DNA from: Cellvibrionaceae bacterium
GTDB taxonomy: Bacteria; Pseudomonadota; Gammaproteobacteria; Pseudomonadales; Cellvibrionaceae
Assembly: GCA_027012915.1 (NCBI GenBank)
Contig: JALUYN010000556.1
Location: 1-8,608 of the forward strand
Length of the DNA stretch: 8,608 nucleotides
Reading direction: 5' to 3'
The stretch's first letter is position 1. The number at the start of each line of letters is the position of its first letter. A program made the translations under genes and the position numbers. Below the pieces are notes generated by a model that saw only the letters and a list, made by a program, of their open reading frames with translations, had not been told where the DNA came from and did no database searches. Shown piece after piece: positions 1 to 6,185 of the stretch.

Positions 1-1640
1 GAAGTATTCAATCTGACCATCGATTACATGCCTGTCAATATTACCGGGCGTGAGCGTATAGCTACTGTGGTCAATGGCTCGTTGCCGGCTCCGACCCTGC
101 GCTGGAAAGAGGGGCAGCGGGTAACTTTCGAGTTACTAATCGACTCCCGGTGGTGTCTTCCATCCACTGGCATGGGCTGATTCTGCCCACTGAGATGGAT
201 GGCGTGCCAGGGATGAGTTTTGATGGCATCGCCCCTGGAGAGACCTTCGAATATCAATTTGATGTGCAGCAATCAGGCACCTACTGGTATCACAGTCACT
301 CGGGTTTTCAGGAGCAAACTGGTCTTTACGGCGCCATCGTTATTGAGCCTCGAGAGCTCGACCCGGTGGCCTGTGATCGCGAACACATAGTGCAACTTTC
401 CGACTGGTCAGATGAGGCTCCACAGGACATCTTCGCCAATCTCAAAAAGCTCAGCCACTACTACAATTTTCAGGAGCGCACAGTCGCGGACCTGTGGCGT
501 GAAGTTCGCGAACAGGGTCTTCTGGCCACTTGGCGCGAGCGTCGCATGTGGAATGAAATGCGCATGAGTGACCGAGATGTTGCTGATGTGACTGGGCACA
601 CCTACAGCTTTCTCATGAACGGCCACAACGCTCAACAAAACTGGACGGGCCTGTTTCAGCGAGGTGAACGGTTGCGCTTGCGGGTGATCAACAGTGCAGC
701 GATGACCTTCTTCGATGTGCGCATCCCCGGCCTGAAAATGACGGTGGTGGCTGCCGATGGTCAAAACGTACAGCCCGTGGCCGTGGATGAATTTCGCATA
801 GCTCCAGCGGAAACCTACGACGTTATTGTTGAGCCGGGTGAAGCGCAGGCTTATACATTATTTGCTCAGAGTATGGATCGTTCCGGATACGCTTGCGGCA
901 CCTTGGCCCTGAACTCGGGCTCGAAGGCGCTGATTCCTGCTATGGATACGGTGCCGGTGTTGGGGCATCGCGATATGGGCATGGGTTCTGAGGGCATGGG
1001 TTCTGAGGGCATGGGTTCCGAGGGAGAGAATTCTGAAGATAAGGGAGGCGATATGTCCGGTCACCATGCTATGCATCACCATCATGGACATCACGGCTCT
1101 TCAGGCGCCGCTTCGGTGCAGCATGCGCCGAAGGAATATGGCCCGCAGGTAGATATGCGGGTCGATAACCCCGCAAACGGTTTGCGCGACCCGGGCATTG
1201 GCCTGCGTGAGCATCAGCAGCGATTGGGGCGGAGGGTTCTGCACTACGGTGATTTGCGAGGGCTGGTGCCGACCCGGGACAAGCGTGCCCCAAGTCGCGA
1301 GATTGAGTTGCATCTCACGGGCAATATGAGTCGTTATCTTTGGTCGATTAATGGCGTGCCTTTTGCAGAAGCTGAGCCACTGCAGTTGACCCATGGTGAG
1401 CGGGTAAGGTTTACGCTGGTCAACGACACCATGATGACCCACCCCATTCATTTGCACGGGCTATGGAGTGAGCTGGAAACCGGCGATGCGGATTTTCTGC
1501 CTCGCAAGCACACGGTTATTGTGCAACCGGGTTCCAAGATCAGTTATCAGGTTACCGCCGACGCCAAGGGTCGCTGGGCCTATCACTGTCATCTGTTGTT
1601 TCATATGAGCGGCATGTTCCGCGAAGTCCGTGTGGTGTAG
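1..1640 (+). CDS. copA: Copper resistance multicopper oxidase CopA, 5'-partial and frameshifted
   Basis: This is a periplasmic multicopper oxidase of the CopA/PcoA family, thought to oxidise Cu(I) and bind copper in the periplasm. The start lies left of the window. Frame 1 (bases 1-129) encodes a CopA-like segment with VNGSLPAPTLRW, and frame 3 continues it with RVTNRL and the first copper motif SIHWHG. A single missing base near 129 therefore breaks the reading frame. Counting residues from the GTG at 150, copper motifs are HWH (6-8), HSH (48-50), HPIHLH (431-436) and HCH plus H485 (479-485), so all four copper-ligand motifs are present. Between the second and third cupredoxin domains lies a linker with three GMGSE repeats and a His-rich run. 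The TAG stop is 11 bp before copB, indicating one operon. The product is certain. Whether the gene is a true pseudogene or carries a sequencing error cannot be told from one sequence. Confidence 0.9.
127..134 (+). other. Frameshift point in copA (apparent 1-bp deletion)
   Basis: Frame 1 reads GTA ACT TTC up to base 129 and then diverges into non-CopA residues, ending in TGA at 178-180. Frame 3 reads CGA GTT ACT AAT CGA CTC from 129, giving RVTNRL, the expected CopA continuation. Restoring one C after base 129 (TTTCCGAG) joins the two frames exactly. No classic slippery heptamer is present, so programmed frameshifting is unlikely. A GTG at 150 could open the downstream frame, but it lies within the cupredoxin fold and would give a protein without a signal peptide. 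Confidence 0.82.
978..1022 (+). repeat. Three tandem 15-bp repeats encoding GMGSE
   Basis: The unit GGCATGGGTTCTGAG occurs at 978-992 and 993-1007 and, with one T-to-C change, at 1008-1022. It is in frame within copA and encodes GMGSE three times in the inter-domain linker. Near-identical copies suggest recent slippage or unequal exchange, so copy number probably varies between strains. The methionines resemble the Met-rich copper-binding motifs usual at this place in CopA. Confidence 0.9.
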
Positions 1641-1645
1641 GGAGG
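1641..1645 (+). promoter_or_regulatory. Ribosome binding site of copB
   Basis: GGAGG lies directly after the copA stop and 6 nt before the GTG at 1652, which fixes the GTG as the copB start over the later in-frame ATG codons. Its position ties copB translation to the copA message. Confidence 0.8.
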
Positions 1646-1651
1646 TGTGCC

Positions 1652-2362
1652 GTGAATAGTTCAAAATCATTGATGCTTTGCTCTCTGCCGGCCATAGTCC
1701 TGATGACCCAGCAGGCGGTTGCCATGGGGCCTGAGCCGGTGCTCAGCAAATGGATGCTAGACAAACTGGAGGCCAGGGAAGCAGCAGGGCAGGATCCTGT
1801 GGCGCTGGAGGCGCAGGCCTGGATTGGTAAGAGCTTGAATCGCCTTTGGCTTAAAGCCGATATGGAGCTCCATGAAGGCGTTGTCGAAGAAGCTCAGTAC
1901 CAGGTGCTTTACAGTCGTGCCGTAGCGCCTTATTGGGATTTGCAGTGGGGGTTGGCTCAAGATGTGCGCCCGGAATCTGACACTACCTGGATGGTGCTTG
2001 GTATTCAGGGGTTGGCCCCCTATTTCTTTGAAACAGATCTGGCGCTGTTCTTCGGGGAGTCCGGTGACTTTATGGCGACTCTGGAACTGGAATATGAATG
2101 GATGTTGACGCAGCGCTGGGTGCTGATTCCGGAAATGGAGGTATCCTTTCAAGGCCAGAACCACCCGGAACAAGAGCTTGGCGCGGGATTGTCTGAGGTG
2201 GAGGCAGGCTTGCGCCTGGGCTATCACTGGCGCAGAGAGGTGATGCCCTACGTCGGAATCAGTTGGCACCACAGTTTTGGCGCAACTGCTGATCTGATTC
2301 AGCAGAGTGGATCAGAGCCTCACACCAGCGCGGTGGTTGTGGGGCTGAAGTTGTGGTTTTAA
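1652..2362 (+). CDS. copB: Outer-membrane copper resistance protein CopB (short form)
   Basis: This is a CopB/PcoB-family outer-membrane protein that works with CopA in periplasmic copper tolerance. The GTG start has an ideal GGAGG. Residues 1-24 form a signal peptide ending in AVA. The family core follows, with recognisable stretches NRLWLKAD (63-70), LYSRAVAPYWDLQWG (86-100), a GLAPYFFE block, LTQRWVLIPEMEV and GLSEVEAGLRLGY. The chain ends in GLKLWF, a C-terminal aromatic residue typical of outer-membrane barrels. At 236 residues it lacks the long Met/His-rich N-terminal extension of many CopB proteins: the mature chain enters a short charged stretch and then the barrel. It lies 11 bp after copA and 27 bp before mntP, consistent with co-transcription. 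The family assignment is firm. The consequence of the missing metal-binding extension is inferred. Confidence 0.92.
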   Translation: MNSSKSLMLCSLPAIVLMTQQAVAMGPEPVLSKWMLDKLEAREAAGQDPVALEAQAWIGKSLNRLWLKADMELHEGVVEEAQYQVLYSRAVAPYWDLQWGLAQDVRPESDTTWMVLGIQGLAPYFFETDLALFFGESGDFMATLELEYEWMLTQRWVLIPEMEVSFQGQNHPEQELGAGLSEVEAGLRLGYHWRREVMPYVGISWHHSFGATADLIQQSGSEPHTSAVVVGLKLWF

Positions 2363-2389
2363 TCAACTATTAGGAGTTAAACACTAGCA

Positions 2390-2929
2390 ATGTGGGAAGT
2401 ATGGGTATTGGCCGTGGCCTTGAGTATGGACGCGTTTGCCGTGGCTCTGGGGCTTGGAGTGCGACAGGATACATCGTACCGCCATCTGGGATTACGAGCG
2501 GGTTTGTACTTTGGCGCATTTCAGGGGCTGATGCCGCTGTTCGGCTACCTGGCAGGCCGCGGTGTGCTGGGCTGGGTGGAAAGCTACGCGCCGTGGGTGG
2601 CTGCGGCACTGCTATTTGCCATCGGTGGCAAGATGCTCTACGAATCTCAGATCGAAGGTATTGAAGAGGATATCGCCAGAATTACCCATCGTCTGATGTT
2701 CACCCTGGCCATAGCCACCAGTATCGATGCTATGGCAGCGGGTTTCAGTTTGATCCTACTGCCCGTCGATGCGTGGTTGGCCTGTGCCGTTATCGCCTTG
2801 GTCACCTTCGGTTTCAGTTGGTTGGGGGTGAAGATCGGTCGTACCGGTGCCACTTGGCTTGAGAGCAAGGCCGAGATGCTGGGAGGGGTGGTGCTGATTC
2901 TGATTGGTTTTAGAATTCTTGCTGGTTAG
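2390..2929 (+). CDS. mntP: Manganese efflux pump MntP
   Basis: This is an inner-membrane Mn(II) exporter of the MntP (formerly YebN, DUF204) family. The 179-residue length is close to the usual 185-190. The N-terminus has the family signature [13 protein letters not shown] with D14, and the second half repeats it as [10 protein letters not shown] with D113. These acidic residues are known to matter for transport in this family. About six hydrophobic helices are visible, with a charged cytoplasmic loop near 85-101 and a C-terminal [13 protein letters not shown] helix. The nearest purine-rich site is TAGGAG at 2371-2376, 13 nt before ATG, a long spacing. Only 27 bp separate it from copB, which leaves no room for the yybP-ykoY Mn riboswitch that precedes mntP in E. 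coli. Expression with the copper genes is therefore likely. Confidence 0.95.
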   Translation: MWEVWVLAVALSMDAFAVALGLGVRQDTSYRHLGLRAGLYFGAFQGLMPLFGYLAGRGVLGWVESYAPWVAAALLFAIGGKMLYESQIEGIEEDIARITHRLMFTLAIATSIDAMAAGFSLILLPVDAWLACAVIALVTFGFSWLGVKIGRTGATWLESKAEMLGGVVLILIGFRILAG

Positions 2930-2984
2930 GCATTCTCCCTGGAGTGGTTTGTTGGGGTTGCCTCTTTGAACTGCTTCGCCCAAA

Positions 2985-3013
2985 GGTCGGCTTTCGCAGA
3001 GCGGCAGCCGACC
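2985..3013. terminator. Hairpin between convergent mntP and PhyH genes, probable bidirectional terminator
   Basis: GGTCGGCT at 2985-2992 pairs perfectly with AGCCGACC at 3006-3013 across a 13-nt loop. Flanking CAAA (2981-2984) and TTTG (3018-3021) could extend it after a bulge. It sits in the 98-bp gap between two converging genes, where a shared terminator is expected. The T-tracts on both sides are short, so efficiency may be modest. Confidence 0.5.
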
Positions 3014-3027
3014 TGGCTTTGTCCTAT

Positions 3028-3927
3028 CTAACGAGCGCTTAACTCTTTCCAGTAGCTAAGACCAAAACCCAATGTTTTGGTGGCGCGCAGGCGCAGCCTT
3101 TCGGCCAAACCGGCTCCGGCTTCGGGCTCAAACAAATTGTTCATTTGGCGGCGCAGAGCGCGGGTATGCTCCTTGATACGCTGTTTTCTGGAGAGGTTGC
3201 GAGTACGCTTCTCCATAATGAAGTTGCCGGAGTTTTTACCACGCACTAGCAGTGCCGATTCAGGTTTGCCGATTTTGTTGGCACTGGCGGCGACATAGCG
3301 GATGGCGAATCCAATGCGACGGTCGTTACTGACATTGGCGTCAGAGCCGTGTACCAACAAGTAGTGGTGCAGCGACATTTGCCCTGGTTGCAGTTCCATA
3401 TACACCTGTTTGCTCTCGTCCAGATTCTCGGCGGGAATTTCCTGGCCGCGGCTCAGCAGGTTGTCCTTGGCGTAGGTGTTAACTTGCTCCAGCACTTTTT
3501 TGTGGCTTCCAGGTTCTACTTTCATAACGCCGGATTGGGCGGTTGCGGGGCTCAATGCGACCCAGGCCGTGATTACGTCATCGGCTTCAACTCCCCAGTA
3601 GGCGGCGTCCTGATGCATGGATACGTAGCTCTGAGTGCCAGCTTCTTTGGTAAACAGTTGGGTCATATAGCAGAGAATATCTGGCCCCAGCAACGATTCA
3701 ACCGCATCGAGAATTTTGGGGTGATGCACTAGCTCGTCGGCCCAGTCGTACAGCAGATAACTTTTGTTGCACTGAATGCGATCCAGCGGCTGCCCTTGCA
3801 TCTTCTCTCCGCCTTCCAGTTCGGCACGCAGCCGCACGGCATCTTCCTTCTCAAGAATATCCAGAGGAAACAGGCACCCCTGCTCCTGATAGTGAGTGAC
3901 TTGTTCTTGGCTCAGTGGGTGTTTCAT
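3028..3927 (-). CDS. PhyH-family Fe(II)/2-oxoglutarate dioxygenase
   Basis: This 299-residue protein belongs to the phytanoyl-CoA dioxygenase (PhyH) family of cytosolic non-haem iron, 2-oxoglutarate-dependent oxygenases. The iron-binding triad is visible: H105 and D107 in SMHQDAAYWG, and H193 in LLVHGSDAN. R204 in NDRRIGFAIRY is placed to bind 2-oxoglutarate. The stretch AWVALSPATAQSGVMKVEPGSH is the usual core strand pair. Because D107 is kept, hydroxylation is expected and not the halogenation seen in SyrB2-like relatives that carry Ala or Gly there. The C-terminal tail from about 240 is very basic. The substrate is unknown; relatives act on lipids, osmolytes and natural products. The start codon has only a weak upstream site (CGGTAG). 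The gene follows the small membrane protein by 19 bp, so the two probably form an operon controlled by the divergent TetR regulator. Confidence 0.88.
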   Translation of the reverse strand: MKHPLSQEQVTHYQEQGCLFPLDILEKEDAVRLRAELEGGEKMQGQPLDRIQCNKSYLLYDWADELVHHPKILDAVESLLGPDILCYMTQLFTKEAGTQSYVSMHQDAAYWGVEADDVITAWVALSPATAQSGVMKVEPGSHKKVLEQVNTYAKDNLLSRGQEIPAENLDESKQVYMELQPGQMSLHHYLLVHGSDANVSNDRRIGFAIRYVAASANKIGKPESALLVRGKNSGNFIMEKRTRNLSRKQRIKEHTRALRRQMNNLFEPEAGAGLAERLRLRATKTLGFGLSYWKELSAR

Positions 3928-3946
3928 CTATCTGCTACCGTTTTTG

Positions 3947-4288
3947 TTATTGATTTAGAAGGTGCGCGGTGGTGGCGACTATGCCCGTCAGGCTTAGAGC
4001 CAGCATTACCGTGAGTGCGCCAAGGCGCTCTCGAGTACCGCCGTTGGGGTCCATGCGGGTAAATAACATGGCGTATAAATTGCCGCTCATAAGTGCCCAG
4101 GCGATCAACATCAGAATCTGGCTGGAGCCTTGTTCAAAGGTCAGTGCGGTGTATATCAACAACGCGCAGGCCAGGTAGTCATCCAGGGACAGAGGCCAAT
4201 ACTTATTGGTTCTAATCACCACCAAGGTTTCCCCTATGGTCAGAAGTATCGCGACGCCCAGGGCGTAGTAAGGCAGTAAGGAAGTCAT
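3947..4288 (-). CDS. Small four-helix membrane protein, function unknown
   Basis: This is an uncharacterised 113-residue integral membrane protein. Hydrophobic segments near residues 5-26, 36-51, 57-76 and 88-110 suggest four helices. The short loops carry charges (RTNK at 26-29; a DPNGGTRER loop near 79-87). No catalytic motif is recognisable. It is the first gene of a probable two-gene operon with the PhyH dioxygenase, and its start lies 120 bp from the divergent TetR gene. No good Shine-Dalgarno sequence precedes ATG, so expression may be weak or the true start may differ. A role moving or sensing the dioxygenase substrate, or a membrane lipid, is possible from context only. Confidence 0.72.
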   Translation of the reverse strand: MTSLLPYYALGVAILLTIGETLVVIRTNKYWPLSLDDYLACALLIYTALTFEQGSSQILMLIAWALMSGNLYAMLFTRMDPNGGTRERLGALTVMLALSLTGIVATTAHLLNQ

Positions 4289-4319
4289 GTCACATTGTTC
4301 GGTTTGAATTTGGTTTAAA

Positions 4320-4342
4320 ATATGGAAACAATGTTACCGTAT
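4320..4342. promoter_or_regulatory. Imperfect palindrome, candidate TetR-family operator
   Basis: The core GGAAACAATGTTACC (4324-4338) is centred on base 4331 and extends to a 23-bp near-palindrome in which 9 of 11 base pairs match; mismatches are at 4326/4336 and 4323/4339. It lies between the divergent TetR gene and the membrane protein/PhyH pair and covers the predicted -10 and start site of the pair. Its size and position fit a TetR-type repressor site. Binding is inferred. Confidence 0.6.
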
Positions 4343-4358
4343 ATTTAATGGGAGTCAA
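4331..4358 (-). promoter_or_regulatory. Candidate sigma-70 promoter for the membrane protein-PhyH operon
   Basis: On the minus strand TTGACT (4358-4353) matches the -35 consensus at five of six bases. TAACAT (4336-4331) follows after a 16-nt spacer as a weak -10. The predicted start site near 4324 falls within the palindrome at 4320-4342, so a bound repressor would block it. Confidence 0.5.
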
Positions 4359-4414
4359 CAGGTTGTTTTTTGAACATATCCATAAAGCTCATCGCAGCCT
4401 GTTAGAATGTGCTT

Positions 4415-5041
4415 ATGAAGAGATCTGAAGAACTACCTCAAAGAGCTGGTGATCGCCGCACCATCAATCCCGCAACGCTGGAAAAACTGCGCACGACGAT
4501 TCTCGATTTATTTGCCTCTGCCCTGTATCAGGACGTTGGTATTCGCACCATCTGTGAGCGCGCCAAGGTCAGTCCGCAGACGGTGTACAAGTATTTTGGA
4601 AACAAAGAAGAGATCCTCTATGCCTGCATCAAATCGGATATGGATGGTTTGAACGCAGCCATGCTGGAGGCCGCGCGGGGACAGGATTCATTGCCCGAAC
4701 AGATACGCGCACTACTGGCCGTCTGGTGTGATTTTTATTTTGAAAATCCCGGTATCGCCCGAATAGTTTTTCTGAATATTCCCCAGGCCTACTGGGTAGG
4801 GGAGCGCCAGTTCGTGCAGTCGGCGCTGCACCGGGTTCTGTTCGATCAGCTACACCAAGGTCAAATGGAGGGTGTCGCCTGGGATGGTATCGCGGCGGAT
4901 ATGCTCAATGAAATGATGATGGGTGCGGGGCACCGGTTGATGATTCGTTGGTTAATGGCCGAGGAGGCATCTGAAGCTAATGTTCGGAGCGCGGTCAAAG
5001 ACAGCTTTATTCAGGGCGTACTGAAACTGATTCAGCCTTGA
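4415..5041 (+). CDS. TetR-family transcriptional regulator
   Basis: This is a TetR/AcrR-type DNA-binding regulator of 208 residues from the ATG at 4415; an in-frame GTG at 4409 would add two residues. Residues about 21-68 form the family DNA-binding domain, with the helix-turn-helix around IRTICERAKVSPQTVYKYFGNKEEIL (43-68), the recognition helix being PQTVYKYF. The remainder is an all-helical, ligand-binding and dimerisation domain of no recognisable subfamily, rich in Met near 160-180. It is divergent from the membrane protein/PhyH pair across a gap holding a palindrome, so it probably represses that pair and perhaps itself. Neither start has a Shine-Dalgarno site. A TAGAAT at 4403-4408 ends 6 nt before the ATG, which could produce a leaderless message. 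The inducer is unknown. Confidence 0.92.
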   Translation: MKRSEELPQRAGDRRTINPATLEKLRTTILDLFASALYQDVGIRTICERAKVSPQTVYKYFGNKEEILYACIKSDMDGLNAAMLEAARGQDSLPEQIRALLAVWCDFYFENPGIARIVFLNIPQAYWVGERQFVQSALHRVLFDQLHQGQMEGVAWDGIAADMLNEMMMGAGHRLMIRWLMAEEASEANVRSAVKDSFIQGVLKLIQP

Positions 5042-5053
5042 GGAGGTCTGTTG

Positions 5054-5560
5054 TTAACTTCTGAGATCAAAGCAGAAGGAAATAAGTGACGCCACCATGC
5101 GTATGTGATCGATATCTTCGTTCGTCCACTGCGTCATTTCGCCTTTCCTCTCACAGCAGATAACGCCCGCAGGCTTGAAATCTTGATGTAGAATAAAGTC
5201 CAGCAATGAAAAGATACCCAGTGGTTCGAAGTAACTATTGTTAAAGCAGCGTGTCACGGAGTGGTTGCGCGCATCTGAGGCAACCACCAGTTCTTCCTGG
5301 GTAATGGCTTCAAAGTAGGGAGGGTAATTCTGCTGCTGCAACAGAATATCGCTGTTGAAGCTATTGGTCTGAGCATCGAAGTTAATCAGACTGCGTATTG
5401 CCTTACCATCGTTCTCAAATTGCCAGAGGCTCACCAGGTTAGCAGTGGGAATCAACTGCTGAATCGTTCGGCAAATGCTCTCCAATTGAGCCTGTCGTGT
5501 CAGACTCTGGTCTTCGAGTAATAGGGTAAGCTGAGCGAGTGGGTCCACAAGGGGCCTCAT
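5054..5560 (-). CDS. Stand-alone GAF-domain protein
   Basis: The 168-residue protein is essentially one GAF domain with a short helical N-terminus (about 8-38). The GAF core runs from NLVSLWQFENDGKAIRSL (41-58) through LVVASDARNH (91-100), a FSLLDFIL strand (117-124), AGVICCERKG (131-140) and the closing helix WTNEDIDHIRMVASLISF (145-162). In larger proteins this type of GAF precedes PAS, GGDEF or histidine kinase domains; here no output domain is present. C135 and C136 form a vicinal pair that might bind a ligand or respond to redox, which is inference. No membrane segment or signal peptide is seen. It converges on the TetR gene with a 12-bp gap. The start is ambiguous: the ATG at 5560 has no ribosome site, whereas an in-frame GTG at 5548 has GAGG six bases upstream. 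Confidence 0.8.
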   Translation of the reverse strand: MRPLVDPLAQLTLLLEDQSLTRQAQLESICRTIQQLIPTANLVSLWQFENDGKAIRSLINFDAQTNSFNSDILLQQQNYPPYFEAITQEELVVASDARNHSVTRCFNNSYFEPLGIFSLLDFILHQDFKPAGVICCERKGEMTQWTNEDIDHIRMVASLISFCFDLRS

Positions 5561-5603
5561 GTATAGAATCTAATAGTCACACTATATCCAAGACGACTAC
5601 AGT

Positions 5604-5671
5604 CCTCAAACTATCCTGGGTTTGAAGTTATGACGCGCCTCAAACTATGATGCACCTCAAACTTTGGCGGA
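5604..5671. repeat. 17-bp-period direct repeats in a divergent intergenic region
   Basis: CCTCAAACTAT occurs at 5604-5614 and 5638-5648, and as CCTCAAACTTT at 5655-5665, so the starts are 34 and 17 bp apart. The missing slot at 5621-5637 (TTTGAAGTTATGACGCG) matches the third unit at 10 of 17 positions, giving four degenerate 17-bp units. Its first bases also form an inverted match with unit one (TCAAAC at 5606-5611 against GTTTGA at 5620-5625). The block lies between the GAF gene and the lipoprotein gene, upstream of both, and could be a regulator-binding array. The repeats are visible directly. The function is inferred. Confidence 0.6.
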
Positions 5672-5774
5672 TACCTGTAAATAATTGTCAGCAATTGCGG
5701 CGGCGACAGGCTAAACTCTTCGGCGCGGTGGTCATGGCGTTAACCTGTTGTGGCTGCACATAACAATAATGTAC

Positions 5775-5780
5775 GAGGAG
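5775..5780 (+). promoter_or_regulatory. Ribosome binding site fixing the lipoprotein start
   Basis: GAGGAG ends 6 nt before the ATG at 5787. The frame is open further up to a TTG at 5748, but the site and the immediate MKK signal peptide select 5787. Confidence 0.85.
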
Positions 5781-5786
5781 TTTAGA

Positions 5787-6173
5787 ATGAAAAAATTGCC
5801 TTTAATCGCGGTGGCGATGGTCGCCGGAGCTTTGCTGGCAGGATGCAGTCAGGACGCACCAGAGCAAAACCAGACCGCTGTGCCCGCAAAAGAAGCGGTG
5901 CAGGACAAAGCTGCCGAAACCGCTGATGCTGCAAAAGTCATGGCACAAGATGCGCGCGATAAAGCCGAGGCTATGGCCGAGACGGCCAAGGAGAAAACTG
6001 CAGAGGCCGTAGATATGGCCAAAGAAAAGGCGGCGGATATTAAGGAAGGTGCCGCCGATATGGCCGAGAAAGCAGTAGATAAAGCCGAAGATCTCAAAGA
6101 CGCTGCTGCTGATAGTGATTTAATGAAGAAGGCCGAAGATACCAAGAATGCCCTGATGGACATGAACAAGTAA
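5787..6173 (+). CDS. LEA-like Ala/Lys/Glu-rich lipoprotein
   Basis: This 128-residue protein is probably attached to the outer membrane. Residues 1-19 are a lipoprotein signal peptide (MKKLPLIAVAMVAGALLAG) with lipobox LAGC and the lipidated C20. The +2 residue is Ser, so the outer membrane is favoured over retention in the inner membrane. After a short Gln/Pro linker, residues about 35-128 are one long predicted amphipathic helix of A, K, E, D and M with repeating AxxxAxE/K steps, as in late-embryogenesis-abundant or apolipoprotein-like helices. The mature protein has no Phe, Trp, Tyr or His and a single Gly, so it is likely extended or disordered until it meets a surface. Such proteins are often linked to envelope stress or desiccation, but no function can be assigned here. 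The gene appears to be monocistronic: it ends at a strong terminator. Confidence 0.85.
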   Translation: MKKLPLIAVAMVAGALLAGCSQDAPEQNQTAVPAKEAVQDKAAETADAAKVMAQDARDKAEAMAETAKEKTAEAVDMAKEKAADIKEGAADMAEKAVDKAEDLKDAAADSDLMKKAEDTKNALMDMNK

Positions 6174-6185
6174 AAGGCTCTAAAG

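Noticed and set aside
120..150. Programmed -1 frameshift in copA
   Set aside because: The bases before the break (AACTTTCG) do not form an X-XXY-YYZ slippery heptamer, and programmed shifting is not known for this family. A missing base is the simpler reading.
150..1640. copA starting at the GTG at 150
   Set aside because: This start lies just before the first copper motif and would remove the signal peptide and first strands. CopA sequence clearly continues upstream in frame 1.
1757..2272. 171-residue open frame on the minus strand opposite copB
   Set aside because: It lies inside a well-supported copB, has no recognisable domain, and is a mirror of its codon pattern.
2363..2389. yybP-ykoY manganese riboswitch upstream of mntP
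   Set aside because: Only 27 bp separate copB from mntP, far too short for the riboswitch, and no matching fold is seen.
3349..3732. 127-residue open frame on the plus strand opposite the PhyH gene
   Set aside because: The minus-strand dioxygenase has complete catalytic motifs through this stretch; the plus frame has none.
3028..3927. PhyH protein as a SyrB2-like halogenase
   Set aside because: Halogenases of this fold replace the iron-binding Asp by Ala or Gly. Here D107 is present in HQD.
5684..5697. Small inverted repeat AATTG-TCAG-CAATT upstream of the lipoprotein gene
   Set aside because: Five-base arms are too short to separate from chance in an AT-rich stretch, and no linked promoter elements are clear.
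5849..6169. 106-residue minus-strand frame opposite the lipoprotein gene
   Set aside because: Its Ser/Ala-rich sequence is the complement of the Ala/Lys/Glu repeats; the plus frame has a signal peptide, lipobox, ribosome site and terminator.
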